Below are positions 37,401 to 50,579 of a DNA stretch of 64,000 nt, piece by piece (positions within the stretch are counted from its first letter, which is position 1; each line of letters starts with the position of its first letter). A program made the position numbers and the translations under genes. This DNA comes from Cycas panzhihuaensis (taxonomy: Eukaryota > Cycadophyta), in assembly GCA_023213395.1 (NCBI GenBank), contig CM041465.1:5456001-5520000 (forward strand), given 5' to 3'. The notes beneath the pieces were generated by a model. The model was given only the letters and a program-made list of their open reading frames with translations, had not been told where the DNA came from and ran no database searches.

Positions 37401-37852
37401 TGTTAAAACATAATGTTTACTGTGAGCTCATTGTATACATACACTACCCACTATTCACCTACTTTGAGATATGTGAGATGCATACATATCCATGCTATCC
37501 TATTATTGGATGATGTAATAACTTAGAGGTGATTTTCACTATATATGTACGCACCCTTACCACTTGAGAACTTAAGAAAAGAGAGAGCAAGGAGAGAGGA
37601 GAAAATGTAAACCTTATGATCATAAGTAGAGTCCTAACTCCACCTTCTCCCATGGTTTTTCCCACAATGGGTTTTCCATGTATAAATCTTAGAGTCTTAT
37701 GGTGATGATTTTGCTTAATGATGCTTGCTTTACATGTTTGATGTTTGATGGTGATGTTAATTAATTCACTATATGTACATACTCATGAGTTCATATTGTT
37801 GCATCTTCATATTTTAGCATGGTATTAGAGTAATTCTGTTCACTTTTTAACA
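37401..37852 (+). repeat. 3' LTR of G
   Basis: 452 bp, TG...CA, homologous to 27064-27528. It includes a PBS-like copy at 37820-37831. Its end at 37852 is fixed by the TGACT duplication. Confidence 0.94.
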
Positions 37853-37857
37853 TGACT

Positions 37858-38949
37858 AACATATAACAAATAGAATTTTGCAAGGGAAATCATAAAATTC
37901 ATAATAAAATCATAAAAAAATTTATAAAATGCCTCATGCAAACATAAAATTACATCTTAAAATTATATTTTACAATAAAAATTTATTTAATTCACTCATT
38001 TTCATTGATTTTTCTTTAGTTTTGGAGTAAAACCCTGAGAGAGAGAGAGAGAGAGAGAGAGATGCACTCTACCACAATTATAAAATAAGCAACACATATA
38101 AAATGCTTTCAATTTGTTAATAATTATCACACTCATGAGTTTACTTCTTATTATATCATAAATAGGGTTTTGGAGTATTTATTATTTGTTATATTTATAC
38201 GTTTATTATATATTTTGAGATTTTCTTATAATATCAATGCTTATATTTATTTTTAATTTACCAATTATTTTCATTTATGGAATTTACCCTTGATATTTTC
38301 CTTAAAGCCTCTTGATTATGATATTTGTCTTTATTATGTAAAAGAAAATAACTCTTATATTTTTTCCACATCTTGTTGGTATGATCCCCTATAATCTATA
38401 CAACTTAAAGACACATGAACTACTCATTTCTCATTACATATACATAATTCATATACATATATTTTGTTACAAGTTTAGACATCTAAGTTTAATTTGCACA
38501 TCCTCTATTTTCCCTGTGGTTTATTCTAATAGGATAACATTATAGTATTGTTATCTTTTATGTTCTATTAAATACTTACATAGCTAGGTAAACATCCTAA
38601 AAGTGATTGATTTCTTCTTACTCACACTTAAAGGTAACTATATTATCCTAATTCCCTTACACTGGATCAAATAAGATGATTATCATTATATCTATGGATT
38701 TAGTGGTGGGATAGTTTTTTATGACTCTCACATAGCCATTTGCAAAATTATAGATTTATATCACAAAAAGATTATTATAAAATATTTAATATAAAAAAAT
38801 GAAAGAAAAAAGAAGAAATACTCTCTTATATGCTCTCAATACATTTAATAGACTCATCAATAATTTGTTTGCGAATCTCACCTAGGTCATTTATTAAATT
38901 ACCAATCTTTATTTAATTATATCATCAACTTCTATATGGGATTAATGGT
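37858..38949. other. Unassigned AT-rich sequence with (GA)n
   Basis: Continuation of the host sequence split by G. No coding frame seen. A perfect GA microsatellite of 13 units lies at 38037-38062. Confidence 0.55.
38037..38062. repeat. (GA)13 microsatellite
   Basis: A perfect run of 13 GA units. Confidence 0.98.
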
Positions 38950-39377
38950 GATTAGTTTTATAACAATTTGATCCGTGAGTCAGACAAAAAGAATATTTTT
39001 TGAAAAAAACTAAGAGTTTAAAGATCTTTATTAAGGATGCAATAGCTCACTTACATCAAAGGAGTGCAAGAAAGCTTAATAATCACTAAAAGATAAGATG
39101 TACTCTTATATAATCTCAAATGATAGTAATATAGTATAAGAGTTCCTTTTACAATTGTTTGGCCTTATATAAGCTAAAATGATTGCTAACACTAGTGTCC
39201 TATTGGCAGACCATAGACCCTCTAATGTTATTGGTTGAGATATAAGGCTTGTGCATATGAATTAATAAATATCCTTTACCTTCTCTTCCTTAATCATGCA
39301 TCCATGACTTTAGCATTAATCTTATTTATGCGATTGGGTGCTCTTATGTTATTAACCTTAGAACATTCCTTAATACA
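38950..39377 (-). repeat. Probable 3' LTR of K
   Basis: On the minus strand it starts TGTATTAAGGAATG right after the polypurine tract. No partner LTR is visible in the window, so the left boundary is a guess. Confidence 0.5.
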
Positions 39378-39393
39378 TCCCCCTCCCTGAGAT
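39378..39393 (-). other. Polypurine tract of K
   Basis: TCCCCCTCCCTGAGAT on the plus strand is a G-rich purine tract on the minus strand. It overlaps the last codons of the polyprotein, where a GGG-Cys end is typical of gypsy elements. Confidence 0.75.
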
Positions 39394-40860
39394 GTTGATT
39401 CCCTAAAGTGCTAAAGATATAGATATTGCTTGATAAATTCCTCTTACTCCTATGTTGCTTCATCAGAATCATAACTAAATAATTGTATTAAGTACTAAAA
39501 AATGGTTCTATTATGGATATGGAATTATCAAAAATTTAGAATGCCTACTAGAGGAATCATGAGGACTTCTTCTTCATGGAGTATGGGTAGGGTTATTTGA
39601 GGGATGATAATTTTTTCAAGGTATTTCTTTAAGTAGGACACATGGAAGACATTGTGGATTTTGGAGATAAGGAGGAGGTCTAGAGCATAGGCTACTTCAC
39701 CAATTCTTCAAAGAACTTTGTAGGGACCATAATAGTGAGGGCTTAGTTTATCAAATTTCTTATGGAAAAGAGATTATTTCTTGTAAGGCTACAGATGAAG
39801 GAAGACCAAGTCACCCATAATAAATAGTCTTTCAAACTAGTGGTAGTTAGTAATTACTTCATTTGATTTTGAGCAACTACTAGGTTCTACTTAAAAGCAT
39901 GTAAGATTTGATCCATATCTTAAAGTTTTTATTGTGATCCCATAGTTTGAAGATTGGTACCTAACATATGGTGTGACGGTAGGGGATATCTATAAAGAGC
40001 CATAAAACGAGCCATCCCAATAGAAGACTTACAAGAAGAATTATACCAATATTCTACTATTGTCAACTAGGAAGTCAAATAGTTTTGATGATATGATACA
40101 AAGTAGTATAGGTACATTTCTAATATTTTATTAAGAACCTTTGATTATCCATCTATTTATGGAGATATGATGAGCTCATATTAAAAGAGATTCTAGATGC
40201 CCAAAAGAGCTCTTGCTAAAATATGCTCATGAATTTTGGAAATCAATAAAAGGTAATTATAGATGGAAAGCCATAAAGGTGAGAGATAAACTAGATGTAG
40301 AGATTGACTAGATAGGGAGATTTGTAGGTTGTATGAACTGGTAAGAAGTGAGCATGCTTGGTCATGCAGTCGATGATGCCTTAAATAGAGACATATCCTA
40401 TAGATAATGGTAGCCTAGTAATAAAATTCATGGTAATATCTTGCCATTTACTTTAGGAAAATTTTAAGGTTGGAGGAGGTTGAGTTGGGATTTGGTCTCT
40501 ACCTTATTTTATTGGAATGTTTCATATTCTAAGATATATAAAAGGATGATGGACTTAATGTGGGGCCAGTAGAAGCCTAATCAAATTCAACAGTATGTTT
40601 TGTAGAACTTTGAGTGACCACCAAAAGGACTATTATGATATTGTGCTAGGATGTAGAGGATGAATGGTGATGCTGAATAGATAAAAAATACAATTTTGAT
40701 ATAGAAGGTGATTAAAATGTAGAATTCTTTCTTTATGATTCTAGACTTTATTGGCCTATATGGCAAAACTAACCTAGGCTTCATTATCATGGATAAGGTC
40801 TTATAACTAGGAAGGTTAGGGAAAAAAGATGTCTTAAATGATTGGTTCTATTGGAAGATG
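39380..40860 (-). pseudogene. Gypsy integrase with chromodomain end (element K)
   Basis: The zinc-binding start shows YHNSPFGGHSKFYKTY at about 40590-40650. The C-terminal part reads FDKLSPHYYGPYKVL (near 39730), then IHNVFHVSYLKKY (near 39650). The end carries DEAT*E*EEF, which corresponds to the DEATWE motif closing chromodomains, with Trp->TAG and Gln->TAA. Chromovirus integrases use this domain to target heterochromatin. The catalytic core between (about 39900-40550) is heavily decayed. Confidence 0.83.
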
Positions 40861-42150
40861 ATAAAGAGCATCTACAATGACATTATCATTGTCCTTTTTA
40901 TAAGTTATAGAAAAATTGAAAACTTGAAGTTTGTTGACCCACTTAGTCTATTCCTCTAACAAAACTAGTTGGTCTAATAGGTGTTAGAGTCTATGATGGT
41001 CAGTAAAAATAATAAATTTGCATCATAGTATATATTGACTCAACTTATCCACTACATGAAGTATGGTCCTAATTTCCTTTTAATAGGATGATAGTTGACA
41101 CTTATGGTCTTTGATCTTCTAGGTTTCAAATACAATGGGATGGAAACTCTACCCGAGGATAACTCCTAGTCCAACACCGAAGGCATTATATTCTAATTTA
41201 AAAGGTTATAAAATGTTAGGAGTGGAAAGGATTGGTGTGGAGGACATGAGTATTTTTTAAGTGATTAAATGCATCTTTAGAACTTAGTAACCATTGAAAT
41301 GAATCTTTACATAGCAAGCTTATCAGGGGGGCTATTATAGAAGCATAATTTTTGACAAAACAATAGTAAAATTTGGTCAATCTGAGGAAAGCCCTTAATT
41401 ATATGAGATTTTTTGATGTGGACTATTAAGTGATTATTGATATTTTATCAAGGTCTCCTTATACCCCTTCCATGAAGATGTTATGCCCTAAGAATTGTAA
41501 TTCAATTTTTCTAATTTTACATTTTAATATTTTGGCATATAGTTAGTTTTAATTAAGAATCCATAAGGTAGACTTTAAATATTAGATATATAGGGCCATG
41601 GTGGTATTATAGATGAGTATATCATCAAAGAAAATAATGATGAATTTTCAAAGGTAGGGTATAAATTTTTTATTTATTAGAGCTTGGAAGGTAGCATGAG
41701 TATTGCATAACCCAAAGGGTATGACTTAGAATTCAAAATGGTCATGGTGCATTCTGAAGGTCATTTTATGCTTGTCCTCTAATATTATAGGGATTTAATA
41801 ATACCTATATTTTAAATCTAATTTTGAGAAAAATGTGGCCCCATAGATTTCATCCAATATATCATTTATTTTGGGGGCCAGAAACTTATTCTTAATAATG
41901 AGTTTATGAAGTTCTTGATAATTAACATAATGCCAAAAGGAACAATCTTATTTTTTAACAAGCATAATAAGTGCGACATAAATGCTCTTATAAGGTTGAA
42001 TGATGCTATATCCAAGAGTTTATTTTTGATATGCTCAATCTCATTCTTTTAAAATTATGAGTTCTGGTATGGTCATAAGTTAATAGGGTTGTGCGGGTGC
42101 TTTAATTCAATAATGTGGTAGAATCCATGATGTAGGGGAAGGCTACCTGA
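40861..42150 (-). pseudogene. Gypsy RT-RNase H remnant (element K)
   Basis: VMPFGLCNTHATFQ is at about 41690-41730. The catalytic site F-F-D-D-I-L-I-Y is at about 41612-41635 (FxDD instead of YxDD, accepted in some gypsy elements). RNase H follows leftward to about 40880. The frame at the active site equals that of gag. Confidence 0.82.
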
Positions 42151-43819
42151 TTGAGGATAAATATGGGCTGGTACTTCATTAGGATTATTTGAATATTCAG
42201 ATGAACCTCTAGTTGTGGTTGAATATTATTAATTTAGACAATATAACCAAGACTCCCATTTAGTTGCTTACTCATTTTCTTAGGAGAGATTAGTTTGTTT
42301 AGTGGTGACTAGAGACCATATAATTTATGGGTTTGTCTAAATAGGTCTTTAAATGTCATAAAAGAATTATTTGAAGAATTGTTAGGAATATAAGTTCCTA
42401 AGGTTTAGAGTCATTGGGTTCCTAGGATCGTGTTTTAGCCCCTAATAGATAAGGCATAAAAGTCATATTTAAGTTGATAAGTGCTAATTTGAACTTGAAG
42501 ATTTCGAATAACCCTAATACAGTGAAGGCTACAATGACTGGGTAGAGAGAAATTAAAACTTATTTTTTGTTTAATATATAGGTTTAATTTCTTATCAACT
42601 ATAATATTGATGAATTTCAATGACATAACACCATCGATTAAGATTATAATAGGGGTATTTATTAAGGTCACTCATACTCATAATGGGTTAGGGTAAGTAG
42701 AAGAGAAAACAATAAATAAAAAAGGTTCATGAGTGGGATCAGGTCTTAGTCATGGAGGGGACTTTAGTAGAATTTCTTCTTTAGATCCATCCTCTAAATC
42801 ATAATAAAGGTTAATGGTAAATATTATTTTTCTAGCTTTATAAACTCTACCATGCCCGTTGAACCTTTTTTTCATATATTAAGTGTAAAGGCTAGCTTCC
42901 CTAAACCTATGGGCCTCTGATATAAGAACTCTTATTGATGATCATTTTGTTGGTATTCATTCTACTAGTTATTTTGTTGGTTATTTTGTATGGTCATCTA
43001 TTTGAAACCTTAGGGGCCTATAAGGATCTAATTACCTTGGGCCATTATACCATGTCGATTCTCTTCTAAAACTAGTTGTTCTTTCCATTACAAATTCTAC
43101 TTTCACTACTTTAGTTATATTGATGACATCCTTAAGGTTAGGAGGGTATATAGTCTTTAGCCTTATTTGTACCTTGTCTTTTAGTCCAGCTATATAAGTT
43201 TCAATAAGTATCTACTATCAAGATATTTGGTGACTTGATTATAAATGGCTTAAAATTTATCAGTGTATGCTTTAACAAAGGTAGACTATCTTAACCAAGT
43301 TAGATAAGTCAGAAATAATTAGTTCCAAGTTTCCTCATACTACTCAAAGAAATATTTGCAGAAAATGTCTCATATTTGATTCACATGATATTCCTTGGTC
43401 CATCATTTATACCAATTATGTGCTTTTCCTTCTAGATAAATAGAAGTAAATGTCAATTGATATACTTGGGATATTTGGTTATGTGTGAAGTATAAGTCCA
43501 CCCTACTGATCCAGGTATCAATTACATCTTTGTTGAGATTTAGATCAAATAATAGTATATTGATTTTATGATTAAAATTTTATTGATGATGAAACTAGGG
43601 GGATGGGGTTCTACAATGAGGAGTTCAACCTTGGGAGGTACTAGAAGTAGATGTCGATGAGCAATTGAGAACTTATGCACTAAGGGCTTAAAATTATTAT
43701 ACCATATTAGTGATTTACCCTTTTGTATTTATGAAGTTTATACTCATATTTGCTTTGATATGTTTGACACTAGATTCTAAAGAACAAATACACTTACCTT
43801 AGTTGGGTGGTGCCATCAT
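42151..43819 (-). pseudogene. Gypsy gag-protease remnant (element K)
   Basis: Start ATG at 43819, followed at once by a second ATG (43816), MMAPP. The core at about 43330-43560 has D-x-W-I-S-R-V-D-L-Y-F, then GKAHNWYK near 43414, the gypsy gag signature. The Trp after HNWYK is replaced by TGA, a change that does not follow the CpA rule seen elsewhere. No protease motif could be placed with confidence at 42151-42900. Confidence 0.75.
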
Positions 43820-44273
43820 GTAAGTCAATGAGAAGGGGTCTTTAATAAAGTAGGAGATAGCAAAAGAAAGGGATATTAGAAGAAAGAGAAGTTAGGCAAA
43901 ATAAATGTTTTAAAGAAGTAGAGATATATAAGAAAATGGACAAGAGAGGGGAGAAATAGGGGATTGGGGTATTGATAGATTATTGACCCTAAATTTTAAA
44001 CAATGGAATCACCTAATACACTAGGATAAGTGTAAAAAATGCATCAAAATGAGATAGGTGAGTTGTAAGTAGAAATATAGGCTAGTGGGGTGCTTGTATA
44101 TTATTTTTCCCAAAATTTAGTAATTAAAAATGACATAGTGAATCTTTATCAATGTAACATACTGATCAAAATAAGATAGGTAAAATCTAATATTGCTTTT
44201 AAGGATGTGTTTTTTTTTTTGGTGAAATAACTAATATTGTTCAAGGATTTTTTTATTCTAGAAAGTATATAGA
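43820..44273 (-). other. Leader of K
   Basis: Purine-rich then AT-rich sequence with a poly-T run at about 44208-44220. No primer site recognised before element I begins. Confidence 0.5.
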
Positions 44274-44600
44274 TGATGGAATCAAGGGATAGAGGGAATA
44301 GTATAATAATGTAGAAAATAGTTAACCATCAATCTCATGAGAGTGGTGGTGTTAATAAATACTGGGATTTTTAGATCCTATGAATAAATAAGTAGAACTA
44401 AGTATATGTGGCATACCACTCAAAGTCCATCATTGACTAGCATTGACAAATGTAAGATATGTTACCACTAAGATCAAATATAGTGTGGCTAAGATCTAAC
44501 ATAGTGCTACCACAATATCTTTTCCAATCTAGGTTATCACCCCAATATAGGTAATTAAACTAAGAAAGATATAAATCCCAATATGGGAATTATCCCAATA
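44274..44600 (-). repeat. 3' LTR of I
   Basis: Begins TGATGGAATCAAGGGATAGAGGG-like sequence and ends CCCAATA. It aligns throughout with 60851-61178. The terminal CA has become TA in both copies. Confidence 0.94.
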
Positions 44601-44610
44601 TTTCTCCCTC
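44601..44610 (-). other. Polypurine tract of I
   Basis: TTTCTCCCTC on the plus strand, GAGGGAGAAA on the minus strand, adjoining the 3' LTR. Confidence 0.88.
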
Positions 44611-44639
44611 ATAATACCCATTTGAGGAGACTCTAAGTT

Positions 44640-46150
44640 TATCATTGAATTTCATAAACTTTAGTTTACCAAGTGCCTTTGTGAATATATCTTCCACCCA
44701 TTCTTTAGTACTATAATAGACCAATTCCAACTCACCTTCCTATACTAATTCTTTGATGAAGTGATGATGTATTTCAATGTGGTTTGTCTTACCATGAAAC
44801 ATTAGATTTCTTGTCATCTAAATTATACTTTAATTATCACAAAGAAACTAAGAAGGACCAACCTATTCCTCATATAAATCTTGAAGTAATCTTCTAAGCT
44901 AAACTATTTCACATGCTCCTACTAAAACTACTTTATATTCTGCTTCTATAATAGATAGAGATTTGTTACCTATTTCTTTGAGTTCCATTGTACTATAGCT
45001 AAACCCAAATTGAATGTATAACCTAAGGTAGATTTCTTATCATCTACATAACCTACCTAGTTTAAGTTTGTATAACCAATCAACCTATAGTCCTCTAATG
45101 ACTTATGATATAATTCATATCCAATTGTACCATTTAGATGCATAAGAATTCTTTTGGCTACTTGCTAATATTTTACCTTAGGTTCATGCATGAATTTGGA
45201 AATCACACTAACTCTATACATTATATATGGTCAAGTTGAAGTCAAGTAAATTAGACTCCTAATCAATTGCCTATAAAGTGTAGGATCAACTAATTCTGAT
45301 TCCTCAAACTTAAATAATTTCAACCCAAATTCTATTAGTGGTGCAAGTGGCTTATAACTATGCATGTTAAATTTGTATAATATATCAAATGTTTATTTCC
45401 TTTAGGAGGTAAATATCCCCTTTTTAGTTTACCAAACTTCAATGCCTAAGAAGTAATGCATTAGTCCTAAGTCTATCATCTCAAATTCTTTACACATATC
45501 CTTTTTAAATCTTTAAGACAAGTAATTATTATTCCCAGTATATACCAGGTCATCAACATATATCCCATAATTAACAAGGAGCTTCCTTCCAATTTGATGT
45601 ATAATTTAGGATTCAATTGACTGCTTTAAATTCCTTTATCCTTAAAATATTTATTAATCCTAGAGTACCATACTCTAGGTATTTAATTAAGTCCATATAA
45701 GGCCTTTTTGAGTTCATAAACTTTGTTTTCTTCTCCTTTTACTTCAAACCAAATTGGTTATTGGACATAAATTTCTTCATCCATATAGCTATTTAAGAGG
45801 GTACTTTTTACATTCATTTAATGTACTATCTAACCTTGTTATGTAGATAAGGCCATTATTAATCTAACTATTTCTAACCTTATAATAGGTGCAAATGTCT
45901 CATTATAATCTATGCCCTCATATAAGTATAGCCCTTTGTAACTAACCTTACCTTATATTTATTAATGGACCCATCTAATTTATATTTGGTGTTATAGATC
46001 CATTTATTCTCAATAGCATTTTTGCTAGGTGGTAGATCCACTAACTCTTATGCATTATTTTTCACTAAGGCATTGTATTCCTCTTTTATTGTGTTTTTCC
46101 ATTCTTCTTGATTATTTTCCTCTTCAAAGTTATAATTATCATTAGACTCT
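44640..46150 (-). pseudogene. Copia RT-RNase H remnant (element I)
   Basis: The catalytic Y-V-D-D is intact at 45549-45560 in a GIYVDDLVYTGN context, in frame with gag and integrase. The RNase H IIEAEYKVV motif at about 44930-44950 is in a different frame. The RT opening is near 46100. Function is lost through stops. Confidence 0.85.
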
Positions 46151-47330
46151 ATAACCTAAGTTATAAGTGTAAAATTCATCCTTTGAGATCTTATAGTCTT
46201 TCTCTCAAAGTTGGTGTCCAAAATATTTGAAGGGTTATGAACCCTTTGTACCTATTTTAGGACTTTTTGATTTGAAGTAGGGGGTCCTACTTTATTAGGT
46301 ACATTTGTACCTTTAGAGTTTGAGTCCATATTAACCATGATATTCTTGCCCTTATCTTTTTCAATAATTTCTTCTCAGTAAAATTTATCTTCTTTGAAGA
46401 TAACATCCCTACTTATAACAATCCTTTTACTTGGATCATAAAGTTTATAGGATCTAGAAGAGTCATAATATCCTATAAAGATACATTTAATACTTTTATC
46501 ATCTAACTTTATTCTCCTTTGATCTGGGATATATGCATGAGATATGTACCTAAAAATATGATCAAGTGTTTGATGCTTAGCTTATAACTTGTCTAAGCTT
46601 CTTCTAGTGTAACCCATCTAATTGGTTTACTGGTCAACTTATTCAACAAATAAACAATTATATGTATAGCTTTACCTCAATATTCATTTTCTAGATGCTT
46701 GTCCTTAAGCATACTCCTTGCCATTTTATTAATTGTTCTATTCTTCCTTTCAACAACTTGATTTTATTAAGGGGTGTAAGGATTTATAAGTTGTTTCCTT
46801 ATTCTACAGTACTTGCAATAAACTTTGAATTTAATTAAAATAAATTCTTTCCTATTGTTTGATCTTAAGGTCAAGATTCTAAGTCCACTTCATCTTTTAA
46901 CCATAGTTTTAAAATCTATGAAACATTATAGAGGATTTGACTTAAACTTAATGAACTATACCCTTATCATCCTTGTAAAATCGTTAATAAATGTTACAAA
47001 AAACTTACCACTCTTAAGTGAGGGCATATCCATTAGACCATATAAGTCTATATATATCAATTGGAAGGGCCCACTGGCCTTATAGCTTTCATTGGAAAAT
47101 CCTTCCCTTTATTATTTTTCAAGTACATATTCTTCACATATTACCTTACTATATATAATAGTTGGAAGTCCAATTACCATGTTTACTTTCTTCATTAAGG
47201 TTAAACTATTATAGTTTATATGGCCAAGTCTTTTATGCCATGTCTCACTATTTACATTTGTTAATGTCTTTAAGGCATAATACTCTGTTGGTGGAATGAC
47301 TAGTTTAAACAACTTATTACTAGTCATTTA
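46151..47330 (-). pseudogene. Copia integrase remnant (element I)
   Basis: Open stretch 47327-47112 carries Y-A-L-K-T-L, then TWHKRLGHINYNSLTLMKKVNM, the pre-integrase His motif. CEEYVLEK has lost the second Cys of CxxC (Tyr). The catalytic core is at about 46740-47110 and the C-terminal part near 46490-46640. Very close to the corresponding part of element C (MKRMNMVKGLP against MKKVNMVIGLP). Confidence 0.86.
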
Positions 47331-48752
47331 TTCCATGTCTAAAATTGCTTTATTCCTTAGTTTATATTTGATGGCACATTTTCTATTGTCAAAGATTACT
47401 TTGTATTTCCATTTCATTATTTGACCTAATGAAAGTAAATTTTTCTTAAGTGCTAGAACATAAAGCACATCATTTATGCATCTTGTTTCTCTAAAATTAG
47501 TTTGTATGGAGACATTTTCTTTACCAACAACTGCTTAAGTGGTGTTATCACCAAACATAATCTTGTTTTTCTTGGAGTTAATTAATTCTTTAAACCACTC
47601 TTCCTTATGAGTCATGTGTGTAGAACATCCTAAATCTATGTACTAACTATCTTTTTCCTGATTGGGCATTAAACTTGAAAGAAATAAATTTTTATCTTAT
47701 CTTTTCTCAACATTTGTATTAGCAGTTTCCCTTTGTAAAATTTATCTTTTTACAAAGCAATTTTCTTCTAAGTGCCTATTTCTATGGTAGTAGGAACATT
47801 GGATTGTTCCTCTACCCCTTAGGCTTCTTCCTCTTTATCATTAGTTTCTATCCCTAGGACTTTGACCTCTTCCTCTTCCTTAAGGTCCATAATTTTGGCC
47901 TTGGTCTTGGCCTTAAAAGTATCCTTATCAGTAGAATTGATTATACCCTTGATAGAAGTAATTTGGACCTTATCCTTGATGATTACCTTAACCTTAATAA
48001 CAATATTATGCTTTATAGGCTTGACCTTATCTTTAAAATTGATTTCTAGGCTGACCTCTATCTCTAGGGGATTATTCTCTAACCCTAGAACTTTAACCTT
48101 GAAATGTAGGTCTAATTTTTATTTTGGTGGAAAAAACATACTTAAGAAACTTACTTCCTCCTTTTTTCTCTTCTATAGCTAGTGGCATGGCACTTAATTA
48201 ATCTATCTTAAGGTTACTTAGGTCCTTATATACCTCAATGATAGTGGCCACTATCTCAAACTATTTGATGTCATTTACACACCTTAAGATTTATTAAACT
48301 ACCTTTTGCTCACTAGTTATCTCTTCTAAGAGTCTTATTTGGTTGACTAGGCCTCAATTTTTGTAATGAAGTTGTTTATACCTCCATTAGTATTCATCCT
48401 TAAGTTCTCAAATTTGCTCCTAAAAGCTTGAAGCTTTTATTCTACTACTCCTTCATATGTAGTCTTTAGTGAATCCTATGCTTCCTTCAATGTTGCTACT
48501 TTACTGATCCTTGGGAATATATGATCCTCCAAAGTATAAAAGGTGAGTGTCAATGCTTCATTGTCTCCCTTTTCATTTTCCTTAAAGCTCTTCTTTTCAT
48601 CTTTAGGCATTTTCAAAAAGCACTCCATAACCTATTTTAATAAGCTCCCACATGTCTTGAGCTATAAAAATTAGTTTCATACATATACTCTAATTAAAAA
48701 AATTAGTGCCATCAAACTTGGGCACGATGATATTACTAATATTTGATGCCAT
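47331..48752 (-). pseudogene. Copia gag-zinc knuckle-protease (element I)
   Basis: Start ATG at 48752. The following stretch IIVPKFDGTNF matches the gag start of element C. D-M-W-E-L then marks the UBN2-type core. A degenerate zinc knuckle, C-x-Y-Y-H-R-N-R-H-x4-C, sits near 47750-47800 in the same frame. The protease region is at about 47550-47700. All parts share one frame with integrase and RT, closed by stop codons. Confidence 0.84.
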
Positions 48753-50574
48753 AATTAGAAAGTTACCTTAAAAATAATTGTTTGAAAAGTAAAGTGCTTG
48801 AAAGAAAGTGTCAATAAAGCGCTAAAAGAAGGCAGTAAAAAGGAATTCAAAAGGTAATTAAGACTTATCCCACTTTAATTTTGAGACTTAGACAAATATC
48901 CCAATTGGTACTCAACCACCTCCAAAGTAAATTTTATATTAATAAAGGCTTACAAACTAAAACTTTACTAGTTTATACTAGGGTCATCATGTAGGAAGCC
49001 CAAAACTAGCACTAACTTGGTCATAAAATATTATATTAAATGATTCCAAAAAAATTGAAATATTATCCACTCAGTAGAGGACAAAAAGGGAGTCCAATGC
49101 TTTAGATGACACTTAATTCTAACATAAGATGGCCAAGTTATATATTAAAATGTCCAAGGAAAAAAAATTGCCTTTTAGCATATAAGGCTCAAAGAAATTT
49201 TACATCAATTTTAACTATTAAAAAGTATATCAAATAGAAACCAAATATGATCATATGACCACTTGCTTTATTTAGTGGAAGTATATACTATTTTAAAGTT
49301 GACATAGCTAAAATCTAACTTTGTTGGTGATAGCTATAGTTATTGGAATAGAGACGTGCTGATTTTAAAACATTCTCTTTGAAAAATGACATAGCCCCTT
49401 TAAAAAATGACTTATGGTCACTTTGACTACTATGTGTTACTTGCTAGCTACATGACCAAGGGGTTTCAATGCAATGTGATTTCCTCTAAAATATAAAATA
49501 TGATTAAATATAAATGGCACTAGGGGTATATGTCCTTTAATAAACTATGAAAGCAACTACTTATTCATATGTTAAGAGTAGATTGTAGAGATCATTAATA
49601 TGAAAACACTCACAATGGACCTACCTTAGTAAATGTTAAAACCACAAATATCTTCAAAGCTATTGTGAATAATTAAAAAAATTTATGTATATATAAAATA
49701 CATGAACATTTGACGTAGGCAATAAAAGTAAAGTAGAGATAGTTGCCAAATTAAAAGGTGATGCAAATACAATATATTTATGAAATATTCTTAAGGGGCA
49801 TCTATATAATATTTGATCTATAACCACTTATGCTTTAAAAAATGTGATATAAATAAGGGCATAATAGCCATCAAAATTAATCCTATATCTAGCAAAAATA
49901 TATCTATGTGATCTACAAGAGGATAAGGAGCATCAATAATAAAAAAATAATATTTAAAGGCATGGTAAGATTATAAGGACTCAACCTTTGAACTAAAATA
50001 AATACAACTGCTAAGAAGCACATAGTTATGGATGCAAAACATAGTGTTAACACAGTCATAGATGCACTTTGTAGAGTATTAACATAACCGTGGAATTACT
50101 AAGAGTTTGTGTAAGTATCTTTAAAATTTATTTATTTTTTTAGTTTGATGTAGATAAAACAAAAGATAGCCAAAAAAGGACCCCTTTAATAGGAGGTAAG
50201 GAAATCAAGAAAAGATGACCCAATCACTCCTTACATTAGCAGCTAGTACATCAATGAAGGAAACCCATCTCAAATATTACAAGCTATGGTGCTAGCATTA
50301 AAATATCTAGTGGTGAGTTTGTAGTATTGCAGACATTACACATAATAATAAGGGCCATATAAGCGCAAGGCAAAATGGGTACTCAATGGAATTAACTGGT
50401 AATAATGAAGATATACAAATATAAGAAAATGAAGAACTAAACAAGAAATACACAATAGTAAATAAATAGAGGCAAAGTAAGTATTATGTATATCCTAAGC
50501 ATGAGACTATAAATAAGATGCTCAAATGAAGGATTGTTCCATAGGCATGATGCAGGCACACTAGATTTAATATA
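48753..50574 (-). other. Leader of I, gag-proximal part
   Basis: About 1.8 kb of AT-rich sequence without recognisable coding. Continues at 60471-60836 beyond the J insertion. Confidence 0.7.
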
Positions 50575-50579
50575 TACCT

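Larger units (their letters stand above)
27064..37852 (+). mobile_element. LTR element G, non-coding, hosting H
   Basis: Direct LTRs 27064-27528 and 37401-37852, flanked by the 5-bp duplication TGACT (27059-27063 and 37853-37857). Primer site TGGTATTAGAGC at 27529-27540 and a polypurine tract before 37401 show a genuine retrotransposon. The internal sequence outside the nested gypsy element H (27541-28448 and 35219-37393, about 3.1 kb) has no recognisable gag or pol. It is therefore a large non-autonomous element or one decayed past recognition. The primer type fits copia. Confidence 0.93.
38950..44273 (-). mobile_element. Ty3/gypsy chromovirus remnant K
   Basis: A minus-strand gypsy element with gag (from 43819), protease/RT/RNase H, integrase with a chromodomain end (39380), a polypurine tract (39378-39393) and a probable 3' LTR to its left. 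The 5' LTR is not seen: element I is inserted 455 bp upstream of gag. Gag and RT share a frame; the integrase is in another. Many stops; inactive. Confidence 0.82.
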
